Assembly (NCBI RefSeq): GCF_907165205.1
Contig: NC_058193.1
Coordinates: 29,029,521 to 29,093,520 of the forward strand
Length of the DNA: 64,000 bases
Origin: Coccinella septempunctata
Taxonomy: Eukaryota > Arthropoda > Insecta > Coleoptera > Coccinellidae
Direction: 5' to 3'
Shown: one piece after another, positions 22,600-34,855 of the stretch
How the letters are laid out: each line of letters starts with the position of its first letter
How positions within the stretch are numbered: the stretch's first letter is position 1
Translations under genes and position numbers: made by a program
The notes under the pieces: model-generated
The model's database searches: none
What the model was told of the DNA's origin: nothing
The model's input: the letters and a program-made list of their open reading frames with translations, nothing else

Positions 22600-23193
22600 C
22601 AATCATAAAAATGAATATCCCTCACTACTTGATTTCTACATATGAGCATTCCAACGGAAAACCCTTTATATAAAAGCAGTTTTCGATTAGAGAAAGACAA
22701 GATGTCGCTTGCTCAGGCTCTGCTCTATTAAACATGAATCTGAGCTTAATGCGGCGTTTTCGAGGTCGACGGCAAAGCTTTTAGATCACGAAAATTAGGA
22801 AGATTAGTTCAACCTCTGAATTCGCAACGCATTAATAACGATTTTCAGATTTGTATCAGAGGTGTTATTTATGCGTTACAAATTTTCCCCACACAATACC
22901 ATATAATTCCACGTTGCAAACAATACAAGGGGTGATTTGTGGTTGGGGTTTTATTTTTGTTGTTACTTGCATACCTATTATATAAATTCGACGTTTATCG
23001 ATTTGTGGGAGTTTATTCGAGAGGAAACTTCTTGAACACAATAATTTAAAACACAGTAAAATTTTTTCTCTTCATTCTGAAAATTTCTCTAATATGTAGA
23101 CAGAGGGATCAGGAAATATCTCAATGATAGCCTACCAACAACACGATTGCAGTCGTCATGAATAATAATGAAATGCAATTACTTATATATACC
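22600..23193. other. Unassigned intergenic sequence
   Basis: Nothing recognised. Confidence 0.4.
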
Positions 23194-24522
23194 TACTCCA
23201 TTCACTTTTATTTAAGCACTCGGTTGGCCATGGAAATTTGACACATTTCACTCTGTTTAGTACGAAAATGTGGTGTTATGAAGCTTGTCAAATCATTTTT
23301 GGGTTTTAAATCCCTAAAGCTATGTTGCCCGTTCTACGTAAAAGTTTCTGTTATTACGTAATGTATCAAAATGTCGAATCTCTTCGGAAAATATGTGACG
23401 AACATAATTGAAGCAATAAAGAATAATACTGAGAAGACCCATAGTTGACTTCATTCTCCCGATACTAAAGTTTGTTAAGTAGCGAAGTCGATATTGAAAT
23501 ATAGCATAATTGAAGTTTATTCAAACTGATTGAAGGCATACCAAATCCAGTTATTTGCATGGAAAATACAAGAGATCAGTATAATATCATAATATGTACT
23601 AGCTTGAGGAGAGTTAATGTTCGTTATCTTCTTTGGCTAAAGTTTGAATACGTTATTTCAGTTGTAGATTTCAAAAATATGAATCCGAAGATGAAATGCA
23701 TATAATGCAGTGGTTGGGAATGGGTATCTCCCGAAGGAATTACCAGATAAATACAAGAATGTTAAATTCTTCAACAAAAATCATCTTGCATCAATATAAG
23801 TGAAAGGAATTAAAGGAAGTTTCAAGTCAAGATGAACTTCAACTTTGAAGGAAAATTTCACATGAATAAACAATTAACAGGACAGAACTGGCGCGTATTT
23901 GTGGCTGTTGATACATTGATATAATAATAATAATTATGCATTTATTGGAACCTTAAGATATTCACAATGTATAAGACAAGTCAAATGAAAAATAGAAAAA
24001 TCAATTTTCGGGAACTTATTCTACGATAACATTCATCGAAAATCCTGTAGTAAACTTTCCGCATTAATTCATTCAAACATAAAATTCTCAAATGCCACCA
24101 CTTTTTTGGGTCTCCCAATAGAAGGAAATTCTTTGTCATCCTCTTCATTCACAATCTTTCTGATTGTGGAAATATTCAGCTGAAATATAAGTCGTTTAGA
24201 TTCAGATGAAACATTATATAAATTCTCTTACATTTAATATGTCGCTACCGTCTGACGTATTGTGGATTTTAGAATATCAGGGTATAAGTATTTTAATGAG
24301 CGGACTTGAATTCTAAATAGCACTTCCTGAAACCCTGTCTCTTTTTTTCAATCACTTTCGGCATTTTCGTAATAAAAATTGATTTTAGTTGTGGCAACGG
24401 CATTATGACATTAACGACATTTCATGAGTACCAAAGTACCAACCCTACTCCGTTCTAGTTACAAAAACTTGAGAAAATTATTTCATGGCCAACCGACTGC
24501 TAAAATAAATGTGAATGGAGTA
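23194..24522. mobile_element. Element N1 (1.33 kb) with about 38-bp TIRs
   Basis: The left end TACTCCATTCACTTTTATTT continues through AGCACTCGGTTGGCCATG. The right end is the reverse complement, GGCCAACCGACTGCTAAAAT to GAATGGAGTA. Copies N2 (44139-45817, inverted) and N3 (56040-57937) share the whole structure. Near the right end, on the minus strand, a short coding remnant starts MPKVIEKR (ATG at 24364), has a 52-bp GT-AG intron (24231-24180) and continues LNISTISKIVNE, a helix-turn-helix-like stretch. A stop follows RVSGSAI in this copy. It is therefore probably a non-autonomous derivative that kept the first exons of a transposase I cannot name. Confidence 0.75.
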
Positions 24523-26439
24523 TAGGTACTTGCATTTCATAGCTTAGTTTGAAAGGTTAGGAATATTGTGTGGTCACTCAAGTCTGGATTTTTGTGATAC
24601 CACACTTTTTATGAGATAATCAAAAATCTAATATTTGTGCTACTTAGACTGAATCACTGGATAATGAAAATTGTATTATAAAGAAGAAACACCTAGTCAT
24701 TTTAGCCATTGTGTTTCTTTTATTATTTCAGCAGCTATTCCGTTTTCGATGGAAAATTCAATGCCAAATTATGGAGCAGTGCTCGATGACAGATATTGAG
24801 TAGGGTATTGCAATAACTGCCGGCCCTTCTCAAAACCCATACTTCCGCCCGATAGGGGTGAAATTTGGGCATTAAAAAGCAGATATTTGTTTTGAAACCG
24901 GAAAATCCGGTGCACGGCTTTGGTGCCCCACCCCGTATAATAATTTATCGATTACTAATTAGTGGTCCATGTCAGATATTAGCGTCATCAGCGCATGATT
25001 CTGGATTGCTTTCGGTTAAGATGATCTGCAGTTTCTCTGAACGAACACCCTTCACGCAAACTACAACCCCTGTCGAATTTCCTTGATCTCCACATCGGCG
25101 CTGAATAGATATCACTTCTTTGAAACATCAGATGGACTGAAAATTTGAAGAAAGCTTCAAAACATCACCAGCTGAAATTGTTGACAAAAAAAAAGGTGAT
25201 CCCTGTCGAATGAGCCTTTATGATTTGAGTCAAAATCTTACTTTTCTTGTTAAAGATCGATTCGAACATACATTCTATGCATACAGGGTGTCCGGAAACG
25301 TTGTATAATACTGAAACTGGTGATAGACTGTTCAGAATATTAGACTTTCACCTAAGTCGAATTCCTGCTGTTTCCAGATAGTGGGCACAGCCTTTTATAG
25401 AAAACCTTCAATCTGGTGAAGATTGATAGCATATCTGTCAGAAAGAGAAGGCTAAAATCGAAGCAAACTCGGCAAACTAACTGAGAAGGCTGACTGTTCA
25501 TTCAAAATGAAAAATATATTCTGTAAAGGCAAAACTATCATCTTCCTCCAGATTCTAATTCCCAAGGAATTATTTCATTAATTAAATGCACAGAAATTTC
25601 ATGAGCAGAGGTAGAGTTAATTGCTTGTTTATAAGTATATCTTTTTGTTCGGTACCAAATAATTTTACTTTTTTCTTCACCCGCCTGAAGATGCTAATGA
25701 CTCATGTTAGTAAAAATCATTGAAGGTATTCAGTTTTTTACTTTAATTGGATGGATGGGTTTTCTTTGAGTATGGGCCACATCCACATCAATTCAATATT
25801 ATAATTCCGTGGCCGTCTACACCTTTGTAGGTAACTTCTTGTATTCCTCACAAGCTTGGACCGAGAAAAAACATATCGCTTTCTCAATTTGCGATTTTTA
25901 TATTCAATACGTAGTTGGCCATCTATTCCCCCAAGTCATTTTTCACAATGTATAGTTCCCGTCGAATGAGAGTCGTATCAGAATCAATTCTCGTATTTCC
26001 TCTTTCTGCGTTCCCAGAAACCATAAAAAATTCCCGGCAGAGAAGAATGAACTCCTCAATCCCTCCATTGTGGGATCAGACCGCCCAGAAATCACTTAAT
26101 AGGATAAGGGAGCTCTCAGGTTCTCAAGAGCTAATATTGATAGAGATTTCTCATGACAATTGCATTTCGGTACGTTATGTTGTGATAACGCTTATGTCCT
26201 GAGGTCCAGTGATTGGTAACTAGATTAGATAGACAGAGTCCTTCATAAAGGACTCAATTGGAAGGAAATTAGACCGTTCCAACAGCTGTGAATAATCAAT
26301 TGAGAATGTAGTTATGGTAACCAATCGGTCCTGAGTACATAAAACGAAGACAAATAGTACTGGACTAATTGGTTTGTTTCAGCCATATTGGACCTATTAT
26401 ATCCACTCCAAATAGATCGAATACAAGGGGTCTCAAAAT
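24523..26439. other. Unassigned intergenic sequence with one orphan TATACAGGG end
   Basis: A lone terminus ATACAGGGTGTCCGGAAACG occurs near 25284 with no partner found within 2 kb. The rest is unassigned. Confidence 0.4.
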
Positions 26440-26862
26440 ACAGGGTCTTTATAAATGATTGTTACATCGCAGGGATGGCCAATTTTGAAATTGTAGAATG
26501 CAACTCTGTTTAAAATATCTACAGAATTAACCCCAAAACAAAACCCATTACAGAATCGCACGAATATTTCAAGATTCCTGAGGTTAAAAGAAATACTTTT
26601 TCTTGTACCATTTTTTCTGATTCGTGTCTGATAAAAAGATATAGCCATTTTAAGTTTTCATAATGAGCTATATGCCACCCCTCGAGTGGCATTCCCTCGA
26701 GAAAATTCCCTTCAGAATAACAAGCTAAATCTATGACACTACACATCTGCGGATCTTTTAAACATAGTTGCATTCACCCAAAGTATCCAATTTTCCGAAA
26801 TCACAGATATTTTATATTTTTGAACATCAAATTACTTGAAAACGGCGCATTACAAGAGAAAA

Positions 26863-27789
26863 TATACAGGGTGTCTGTAAACAAATGCGAAGGACTTAGG
26901 GAGATGATTCCTCGATGAAAATAAGCAGGGGTAGTTCCTATGAAGTTTTTTCGAAATCGACCACCCTTCCAAAATACAGCCCTTGAAAGGCAATGACTAG
27001 TTGACAACTATACTTAATATGAAGCACTAAGTAGATTTTACTCACACTTTTTTTTTAGATTTCATAACTTTATTATTAGGGGTTGAAAATAACCCCTTAT
27101 GATTTTCCTTCAAAAATTGTTTTCGTGGTATAGATTTTCGAAAAATAAAATTCTCTTATGGTTTCCCATTCCCTTCTGGAGAAAAAAAGTCTTTTCCAAA
27201 AAATCGATATAGTCGATACTTTTCTCAGAATAAATGAAAACTTACAAGCAGTATACGAAGGTCCATGAGGCAGAGAGTTGATGCATGTATTTTAGCGGGA
27301 GCTAGTCATTCTATGGATCACATACGATAAAATGGAATGAACAGTGATAAGAACTGCTTGTAAATTTCAATATATTCCGAGAAAAATATCGACTGTATCG
27401 AAATTATGCGAGAGACTTTTTTTCTCCAGAATTGAATAGGAAACCATAAGAGAATTTAATTTTTCGAAAATCTATCCCACGAAACCAATTTTTCAAGGAA
27501 AATCATAAGGGGTTGTTATTTTCAACCTCTAATAATAAGGTTATGAGATCTAAAAAACTTTGTGTTCGTAACATCTACATAGTGCTTCATATTACGTATA
27601 GTTTATAACTCAGTGTTTTTCAGAACCCGTAAAAAAAATAAAAACTGTTAACTCGCCATCGCCTTCCAAAGGCTGTATCTTGGAAGGCAGGTCTATTTCG
27701 AAAAAAATTTATAGGAACTATCCCTGCATATTTTCATCGAGGAATCATCTCCCTGAGTTCTTCGCATTTGTTGACAGACACCTTGTATA
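26863..27789. mobile_element. TATACAGGGTGTCTG element A (0.93 kb)
   Basis: The left end TATACAGGGTGTCTGTAAAC followed by AAATGCGAAGGACTTAGGGA is matched in reverse at 27740-27789. Internal inverted similarity (around 27060-27130 versus 27470-27560, and others) means most of the element folds back on itself. Non-coding, nested in C2 and abutting element B. Confidence 0.8.
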
Positions 27790-28467
27790 CAGGGTGTTCC
27801 TAAATTGAACGTACAAATGAAAAGGGGAGATTCCTTAAGTGAGTTTAAGAAAAAAAAGTTCCATAAACATGGGGTCGCAAACGTTTCGTTTTCGAGATAC
27901 AGAGTGTTGAAGTTTGAATTTTTTTTTGGTGAGCAACTGTTAATTTGAGAAAATGTAAAAAGAAGCTTTGTTCTTATACTAAACTTTTCGGTCTCTTGTA
28001 GTTTTGTCGTATCTACCACAGATTACAAACTGGCCTTCCTATCATAGTTACGAGAATTTCGAGAGAATCGTTCAAATTTTTTTTTCTCGAAATCGTTGGT
28101 AGATACGACAAAACTACAAGAGACCAAAAAGTTTAGTATAAGAACAAAGCTTCTTTTTACATTTTTTCAAATCAACAGTTGCTCACCAAAAAAAAGTTCT
28201 GCAGAAGAACAGGTGGCAGTGTAGATCTTCTATCGAAATTGCCATGTCACGTGGTGAGAACTCTAAAATGTAATATCTATGCCAAATTTCAGTTGAATAT
28301 CTTGTGAAGTGTAGATACCATGAGAAAAAAACTTGAAAAAAATTCAAACTTCAACACTCTGTATCTCGAAAACGAAATTTCCATGTTTATGGGAATTTTT
28401 TCCTTAAACTCACTTAAGGAATCTTTCTTTTTTCGTTTGTACGTTCAATTTAGGAACACCCTGTATA
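27786..28467. mobile_element. TATACAGGGTGTTCC element B (0.68 kb)
   Basis: The ends TATACAGGGTGTTCCTAAAT and the reverse complement at 28448-28467. The arms extend at least 200 bp (for example GATACGACAAAACTACAAGAG pairs across the centre at about 28000 and 28090). Non-coding. The first bases TATAC are shared with the last bases of element A. Confidence 0.8.
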
Positions 28468-28820
28468 TACTTTTATTTTACAAAACGTTCAAATAATTAT
28501 TAGATAGCATCCAACTCAGTTTCTAAAGTTGAGTTCTTCGAATTTTTTGTATCTTTTTTGGTCAAAATGAGAAAACTGGAAGAAGTGAGTGATATCTTGT
28601 GTTCGAAAAAGATTCATCAAATAAATGGAATGGAATTCATTTCATTCGAGGAAACCGTTTGTGGGATAGAACTAAAAATACCATTTTTCATGGTTTTCAA
28701 CAGCCTGTATCTCTTAAACCGAGCCGATTCGAAAGAAATGGTAAAGGAAAAAAGAAGTTCTTTTTACCTCAAGAATCTACTCTTTATATACTTGTACGAG
28801 TCAAAGACTCACTCAGTATA

Positions 28821-29567
28821 AAACAAATTTTATTTGGAAATTTCTTTCGTAACTTCAATGATTTCGAATGTAAGCTACTTTTGCTGAGAACGTCCAGAAC
28901 TGTGCTGAAAAATTGATGTCGGGGTCTTCTGAAAAATCATTATTTGACCAGTAGCTCATATAGATGTATATCTTACCCCTGCCGAATACGAAGAACAACG
29001 GAACCGTGAAACACAGAACTGAAATCATCGGAAACTGATCGACCTTGTCTCTCCCCCGAGATTGTCAGTAAACGTTGCGGAAACTCAATACAAAAAGCAG
29101 ATTGTTCCTTGTATGGGGGAACTCCATATTCGGTAGTATTTTCATTCGGTTATACCCTCGAGGAGACGTTATCTGTGTAGCCTGATGTCGGGGTGGCTTA
29201 AGGCGATAGGGAATTTTTATGAAAATGAAATATGTCAAATCTAAGGTCTTCTTCATCCCGATACATTTCCACTGGCATGGACGCTTAAGCCCCGCGAAGA
29301 TCGAATCCAATCTTGTACTCAGGCTGTTGTTGGGGCTTATTTACCCGAAAATATGCTCTTGGGATAAGTGGGGATAAGTTACGGAGATCAGCTTCAGAAG
29401 CAGCGACAGGGGTCATGAATCAGAAGACGTTGGAAGCGCACCTATTTGTTCGGCATTATTTTCCGCCTGTGAAATCAACCGAAGTTCGTTTCACTCAACA
29501 GAAAGGCATAGACTAGCACCTATGCAGTAGATAGAATAGTTGGGAAGCTGAAGAGGGAAATTCGTGA
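28821..29567. other. Unassigned intergenic sequence
   Basis: No gene or repeat was recognised. GC content is somewhat higher around 29040-29500. Confidence 0.4.
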
Positions 29568-30050
29568 TTTACTCGAGCGTGTCAGATTAATATAAGGGGA
29601 CATACCTTGGACCCTGTAGAGTACCTCTACTAAAAATTAGACCTGCATATAGGGGGAATTGTCTACGACAGCCTGTCAGAATAGTAAAAAAAACGATCAT
29701 TGTACATACTCGAGCGTGTCAGATTAAGATATATGTGGTTAATTACATGTTGAAAAGTATACATTCTCTTAATCTGACAATTTAATAGTGTCGAAAATGT
29801 GTGGGATGGCGCGGTTGCGGTTTACTCATTTTGAAGCTAATGATTCAAGAATAACGAAAAAAATATAATCTGACAGTTTTAGCAAGCCGAAACAATAAAA
29901 ATTGGCCGTAAAGGTCACAAAAATCAGTTTTTTTGAATTATCTCCTGTCCTGGGCTTCAAATCTTTTTCGCATTCATTATAAAAGTTGTAGAGCATAACA
30001 TTTTTACGAAGGCGTAGAAGGGCCACATAATATTTTAAAAATATTTTTCC

Positions 30051-30170
30051 TTAAATTCCGACTTTGAAGTCGGAGTTTAGTTAAATTCCGAGTTCAAAGT
30101 CGGAATTTTGTTAAATTCCGAGTTCAAAGTCGGAATTTACTAAATTCCGACTTCAAACTCGGAATTTTAT
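30051..30170. repeat. Four tandem 30-bp palindromic units, left array
   Basis: Each unit is close to TTAAATTCCGA-CTTTGAAG-TCGGAATTT, a near-perfect palindrome. Variants swap the inner arm bases (GAGTTCAAAGTC, GACTTCAAACTC), and arm changes are partly compensated across the axis. Confidence 0.85.
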
Positions 30171-30178
30171 TCACTTCA

Positions 30179-30896
30179 TACAGGGTGTTCTACGATGACG
30201 TAGATTTGTTCCTGAATTACAGTTTGCGTTTCTACAAATAGTCAAATTCATATAACAAGGTGTTCCCACATTTATGATGAATGAATAATTATGTACCTAC
30301 ACAGGGTGTACATTATTATTTGAGTATTCTTCTATGAGAGGTCATAACAATGATATGACAACCTTTTACAGACATGACATGACATGACATGAAAATTTTT
30401 TTAGACATAACTGGTTTTTAGGTATATTCCGGATATTTTATGAATAAATTTCCTTCTCATATATACTCGTGAGGCTCAATGGACAAGAAATCAGTACACC
30501 CCGAGGTATACACCCGGTGTGCTTTGATGTTTCTTACATGAAGAGGTCATTACAACGGTGAGAAAACCTCATATAGGCAGCTCTATGATGAATTGGTTCA
30601 TTTCCAAATATGCTGAGATATTCACGAGAGGATTCAGATATCACAAAATAAACACGCGTTGTTCTTTAATAAATATTGAACTTGATGTATTTTATTGGAG
30701 AAAATTGTCATTAGGTCCATGTTTTTGAATAATTATGAAATTATGGTCGTAGACAGGTAGAGGTAAGGTTGGGCACAACCTCCCCCCTCCCCAGTACTGA
30801 AATAGTAACCATAAAATAACATCGAGCTCCCAGGCCCCCCCTCAGTACATACATATGGAGAAATAATCTATGTCGTCGTAGAACAACACCCTGTGC
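30179..30896. mobile_element. TACAGGGTGTTCTACGA element E (0.72 kb)
   Basis: The left end TACAGGGTGTTCTACGATGACG is mirrored at 30874-30896 (CGTCGTAGAACAACACCCTGTG). It sits in the centre of element F, between the two palindrome arrays. It contains a (ACATG)4 run at about 30373 and an orphan ACAGGGTGTAC at about 30302. Confidence 0.65.
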
Positions 30897-30925
30897 ATCG
30901 AGCCTGTATCAGTTTCGAAGTAAAT

Positions 30926-31110
30926 AAAATTCCGACTTCAAAGTCGGAATTTTACTAAATAAATACTAAATAAATATTACTAAATTTAGTTAAATTCCGA
31001 CTTTGAACTCGGAATTTTGTTAAATTTCGACTTTGAACTCGGAATTTTGTTAAATTTCGACTTTGAACTCGGAATTTAACTAAATTCCGACTTCAAAGTC
31101 GGAATTTAAG
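30926..31110. repeat. Palindromic units, right array
   Basis: Five units of the same AATTCCGA...TCGGAATT palindrome. The first is separated from the other four by about 40 bases of TAAATAAATA-type sequence. Three consecutive units share TTCGACTTTGAACTCGG-type centres, a pattern expected from local unit duplication. Confidence 0.85.
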
Positions 31111-31965
31111 GAAAAATATTTTTAAAATATTATGTGGCCCTTCTACGCCTTCGTACATTTTCAACAAATATTGTCCCAAGCAATTTTTTCTACGTTCAAA
31201 CGTTTTTGAGATATATGGCGATTAATGCGAGGTGTTTAGCGATACATGCTGAAGCGGAAACTCACTCGTTGGAAAATAGTACTTCTAAGGTTCAGGTACA
31301 GACAACATTAAAATTTTCGTGACTAATTTCGAAATTGTCATCATAGAAATATCTTGTCATTTTGACAATTGTAGATTAGACTGGGACTCTACATTGACCT
31401 TGCCCTTTCCTATGTGTGGCTAAGCTTCTCGCCCTTATCGCCCTCTAACTCGAGAATGGTTAAGAGTATGTAAAATTGCTTCACACAAAAGTTGTGTAAA
31501 ATTTTATTATCTACAACTTTCGTGATGAATACAAAAACGATAAAGGGTACAGGGAGGGAAAAAATCGAAAAAAAGGGATTTGTATCATCTTCAAAGTGTA
31601 AGATTGAGAAAACCCCCCCTGATTAGTGTCAGATTAATGGGTCAACACGTCTACATCACCCAGATTAACCATCTGTATGAAAATCTGACACGCTCGAGCA
31701 TGTACAAGTTACGATTTTTTTTTACATTTTCAAAGGACCGCTGTGACCTTGCGTCACGTCCAAATTGTCAGTCCCTTGAAAAGTAGCTTCCTTTGGGTCC
31801 AATTAACATATCCTCCAAAAATCTGACACGCGGGAAATTTTTTTTTACCATTTTCAACTCTTACGACCAGTCCCACCGCGCAAACTGTCAGATAAGCATG
31901 AATTCATTATCAGAGACACGTAGAGCATAAACAGTATCTCAATCTGACACGCTCGAGTGTGTACA

Positions 31966-34225
31966 CCTGACGACTTTTTTTTTACATCTTTGAGACCCTG
32001 CAGACGCTTTCCCCACTGCTGAAAGTACATACATCATAGAACCTTTTTTTCTTTCTACCATCTAATCTTCAAAATCCACTAGGTCAAAAAATTCAAATTA
32101 TGGAAGCTTTCTGATTATAAAGTTTTTATTTTTTACAGAGGAAGACGCTTACTACTCCACTGCTGTGGTTTTCCAAAATATTCCCACCAAAAGAGTTAGT
32201 TTTTCCTCATGCGTGAAGACCATTTGGAACTTCTTCAGAATTATTGATAATCTTCCAAATACAAAATTGACCATTTTGAGTTCCTGAAATTTTGGTAATC
32301 TAAACCTGAAATCACTTGATCCCAAAAAAATAAAGTTTTATCGCAACAGTTACGAATACCTCTCCATCTTTTGGATAGCAGTTCTGCTATCAAGATTTTT
32401 TACGAACAAAGGATATGTCCAGATGAGCGAAAATAAGAATTCGATGTGAAAAGTACGCTTTCTACATCCTGTTTTTATGCAGGAAAAAACGGAAGCCGCC
32501 TGAGTAAATTTGTATTAGAACAGGAGATATATCACATATCAAATGGAAAGTTAAATGGCAAAAAGAAAAGTTCGCGTCATGTACATAAATTTGAATGGAA
32601 CAGCGTTGTAGGTATATAAAGTTATAAAAGTTTCGTAGTATGCTTATTCGAAATACTCTTTCCATTTTTCTCTCTGACGATCGAAAGAGCAAATAAGAGA
32701 CTTTGTATACCCATGGAACTCAATTCATGCGGAATTTATTTATTGGCGTTTTTGAAAATGGATGGAATGAAGACATAGTCGTTATTTTTGGTATTTAATT
32801 CATGAAGAAAGTTGTATTTCTATGTTTTTTCATCCACCAACATCTGTTTTCATTTTATAATCTTCAATTGAATTTTTTTCGCAAATAGTGCACTCGACGA
32901 ATGAAAAAAAAATCATGGTAGTGTCTTCTCATCAATGAGAAATTCATAAATGCCAACTGATTTATCTGTGCCGATTTCCCTTCACGAATATATGGACGAA
33001 AATAGGTCGCAGAAGTTCTAGAAGTTTTACATCGAATCAGTCTTTTTACTATAAAGCAATACAAACTTCTATCAGAGCAGCACGGCTTGAGAACGAAATA
33101 AAAAAGTTTTTGTTGGAGTGCTCTCATCTGGAAAAGCCAAAAGCTAAGTTCGACCAATCGCTAACAGGGTTGTTCGAAGAATTGTAGCACCTGTTGAAAA
33201 TTTCGAAGAGTTATTTGTACATTAGGCGAAAGCACCGCTGAAATAGATTTTCCTTTGATCGATATCAGGGAGAGAAACGCCAATTAAAACTTTATTGAGG
33301 GAGAATTCGATTCGAAATCATGTTTCATCATTATTTTAGGATCGACTCGTTGATTTATGATAACAATAATAATTGCTACTAATGAGGTGAAAAAGGAGTT
33401 ATTGAAATCTGCCTATATTGGCCAGTTAGTGAAATTTTTTTCCTAAAATGTGACTATTCAATCACTCATTTCTTGTTCTTTATAGAAACTACTGTTGCCT
33501 AAAAACTTTTTGTTAGCAGCATGAGAGAAGGCAAAAAAGGTATAAATCATATATATTTTTCGGCCATCCCACAAAACGCCTTCTAATTTTAGCTTTCGAA
33601 ACCAATAATCAATAGATCAATCTAACATCACGATCCATTCAATTCTTGTATTATTCTATGTATTAGGTATATTTCTACAGCATGTAAATTTTTTATTCCC
33701 ATCGATACCTCAAATGCTCTATTGAGTCTATTGTAAACATCAAAAACTGGTTTTGCATCAGCGTAATAGTTGCGTCGACATCATTTGCTAGAGTGGATTG
33801 CAGAAGGTACACTTGAATTCAATGAATTAGCTATTCATCACCATCCCATTTTCTACATCAGTAGTTCACCGGTCACATCATTTATTAGATTTTGTATGTC
33901 ATTTAACGCTTGGCAAATTCGATGCATCACATGAATTTAATTCGGTGAATATTGAACCTGTATTATGAATTCCCGAAAACTCCATTAATATATTATGATT
34001 GAAGTAATTCTTATGCCGTATATAGGCATATTAGAACTGATGAAGAGTGGGTTAAAACTAGATTTTCGGCAGAGTGAAATAGCGGTCTCATCAAAGCTCT
34101 GAAAAGTTACAAAATTATAGTATAGATGAAGAATATATTACCATTACCTCTAGTAGAGATGACAGTTTAAGCTTTTTTCATACAATTACATGGATTCAAA
34201 AGACATAATATCAATCTTCGTCTCT
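31966..34225. other. Unassigned intergenic sequence
   Basis: No gene or repeat pair recognised over 2.3 kb. Confidence 0.4.
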
Positions 34226-34483
34226 CTGAGCTCATAGGCGGAAATAGGGAGGGCAGGGGAGCCATGCCCCCCCCCAGATGTCCATGGTGCCCCCCAGAAA
34301 AAAAGAAAAATAGGAAAATAGAATTAAAAAACGGCTGTTATGGAGCATTTTCGTTGTTTTTCGCCATTTATAGAATTTTTGTACATCCTCTCCACCCAAC
34401 ATCTTTACCTCGGCGGCGGTCACCTCAAACCTCACTAAAGAGTTCCCCCCCCCACAAAAAATGTTTATTTCCACCTATGTCCG
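34226..34483. mobile_element. MITE with CATAGGYGGAAATA ends (258 bp)
   Basis: The ends CATAGGCGGAAATA and TATTTCCACCTATG are inverted repeats. C-rich runs (10 C at about 34267, 9 C at about 34446) lie near both ends. Non-coding. Confidence 0.55.
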
Positions 34484-34855
34484 AGCTGATACCAACATTT
34501 CACCGAGGAGATGCTTGTCATTACTTAATGATTTTCATTAGATAAAAAACTGTAATAGTGTAAGTGACATTCTTGCAAGGATCAAAATGCATCTTCAGCT
34601 AATTCAAGCTTCACTTGAATATGATACACGAATACGTACATGTGGACCTGTTTTATGACCAGCAACATGGCCTGATTTGAATAATATACTTTTGGAGATA
34701 CTTGAGAACATATATCTCAAATACTCCTGTGAGTAGCCTCAAAGAACTCTAGCAACGAATTAAGCAATAAATCAAAAATGCGACAAATTCAAGCCAATGT
34801 ATAAGTTTCAGACCAAAGATTATAGAGTTAGGTCAACTCTATGTCAATGTTATAT
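34484..34855. other. Unassigned intergenic sequence
   Basis: Nothing recognised. Confidence 0.4.

Larger units (their letters stand above)
26555..28820. mobile_element. TATACAGGGTGAGTC element C2, split by two other elements
   Basis: The flanks 26555-26862 and 28468-28820 together match the continuous copy C5 (47301-48009): CGGCGCATTACAAGAGAAAATAT on the left resumes as ACTTTTATTTTACAAAACGT on the right. Elements A and B fill the break. The right end is TCAAAGACTCACTCAGTATA; the left end is eroded. Non-coding. Confidence 0.7.
30005..31155. mobile_element. TIR element F with palindrome arrays (1.15 kb)
   Basis: The outer ends TACGAAGGCGTAGAAGGGCC and its exact reverse complement (ending 31155) start TIRs of about 57 bp. 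Directly inside each TIR is an array of 30-bp palindromic units (30051-30170 and 30926-31110). The centre contains another TIR element (30179-30896). Both outer ends begin with TA, so a TA target is possible. Non-coding. Confidence 0.75.
29568..31965. repeat. Block with inverted clusters of an ATCTGACACGCTCGAG motif
   Basis: On the left side the motif occurs in the form CTCGAGCGTGTCAGATTA (29572, 29708) with shorter versions at about 29770. On the right side it occurs as AATCTGACACGCTCGAG (31682, 31941), with AATCTGACACGCG at 31806. The two clusters are inverted relative to each other around the palindrome-array element. This looks like the subterminal repeats of a 2.4-kb element, though exact ends could not be set. 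Confidence 0.55.

Noticed and set aside
27693..28019. 108-codon minus-strand frame
   Set aside because: It spans the ends of elements A and B and is a by-product of the inverted repeats.
30051..31110. CRISPR-like array of 30-bp repeats
   Set aside because: There are no spacers of constant length, the units are contiguous palindromes, and the DNA is eukaryotic.
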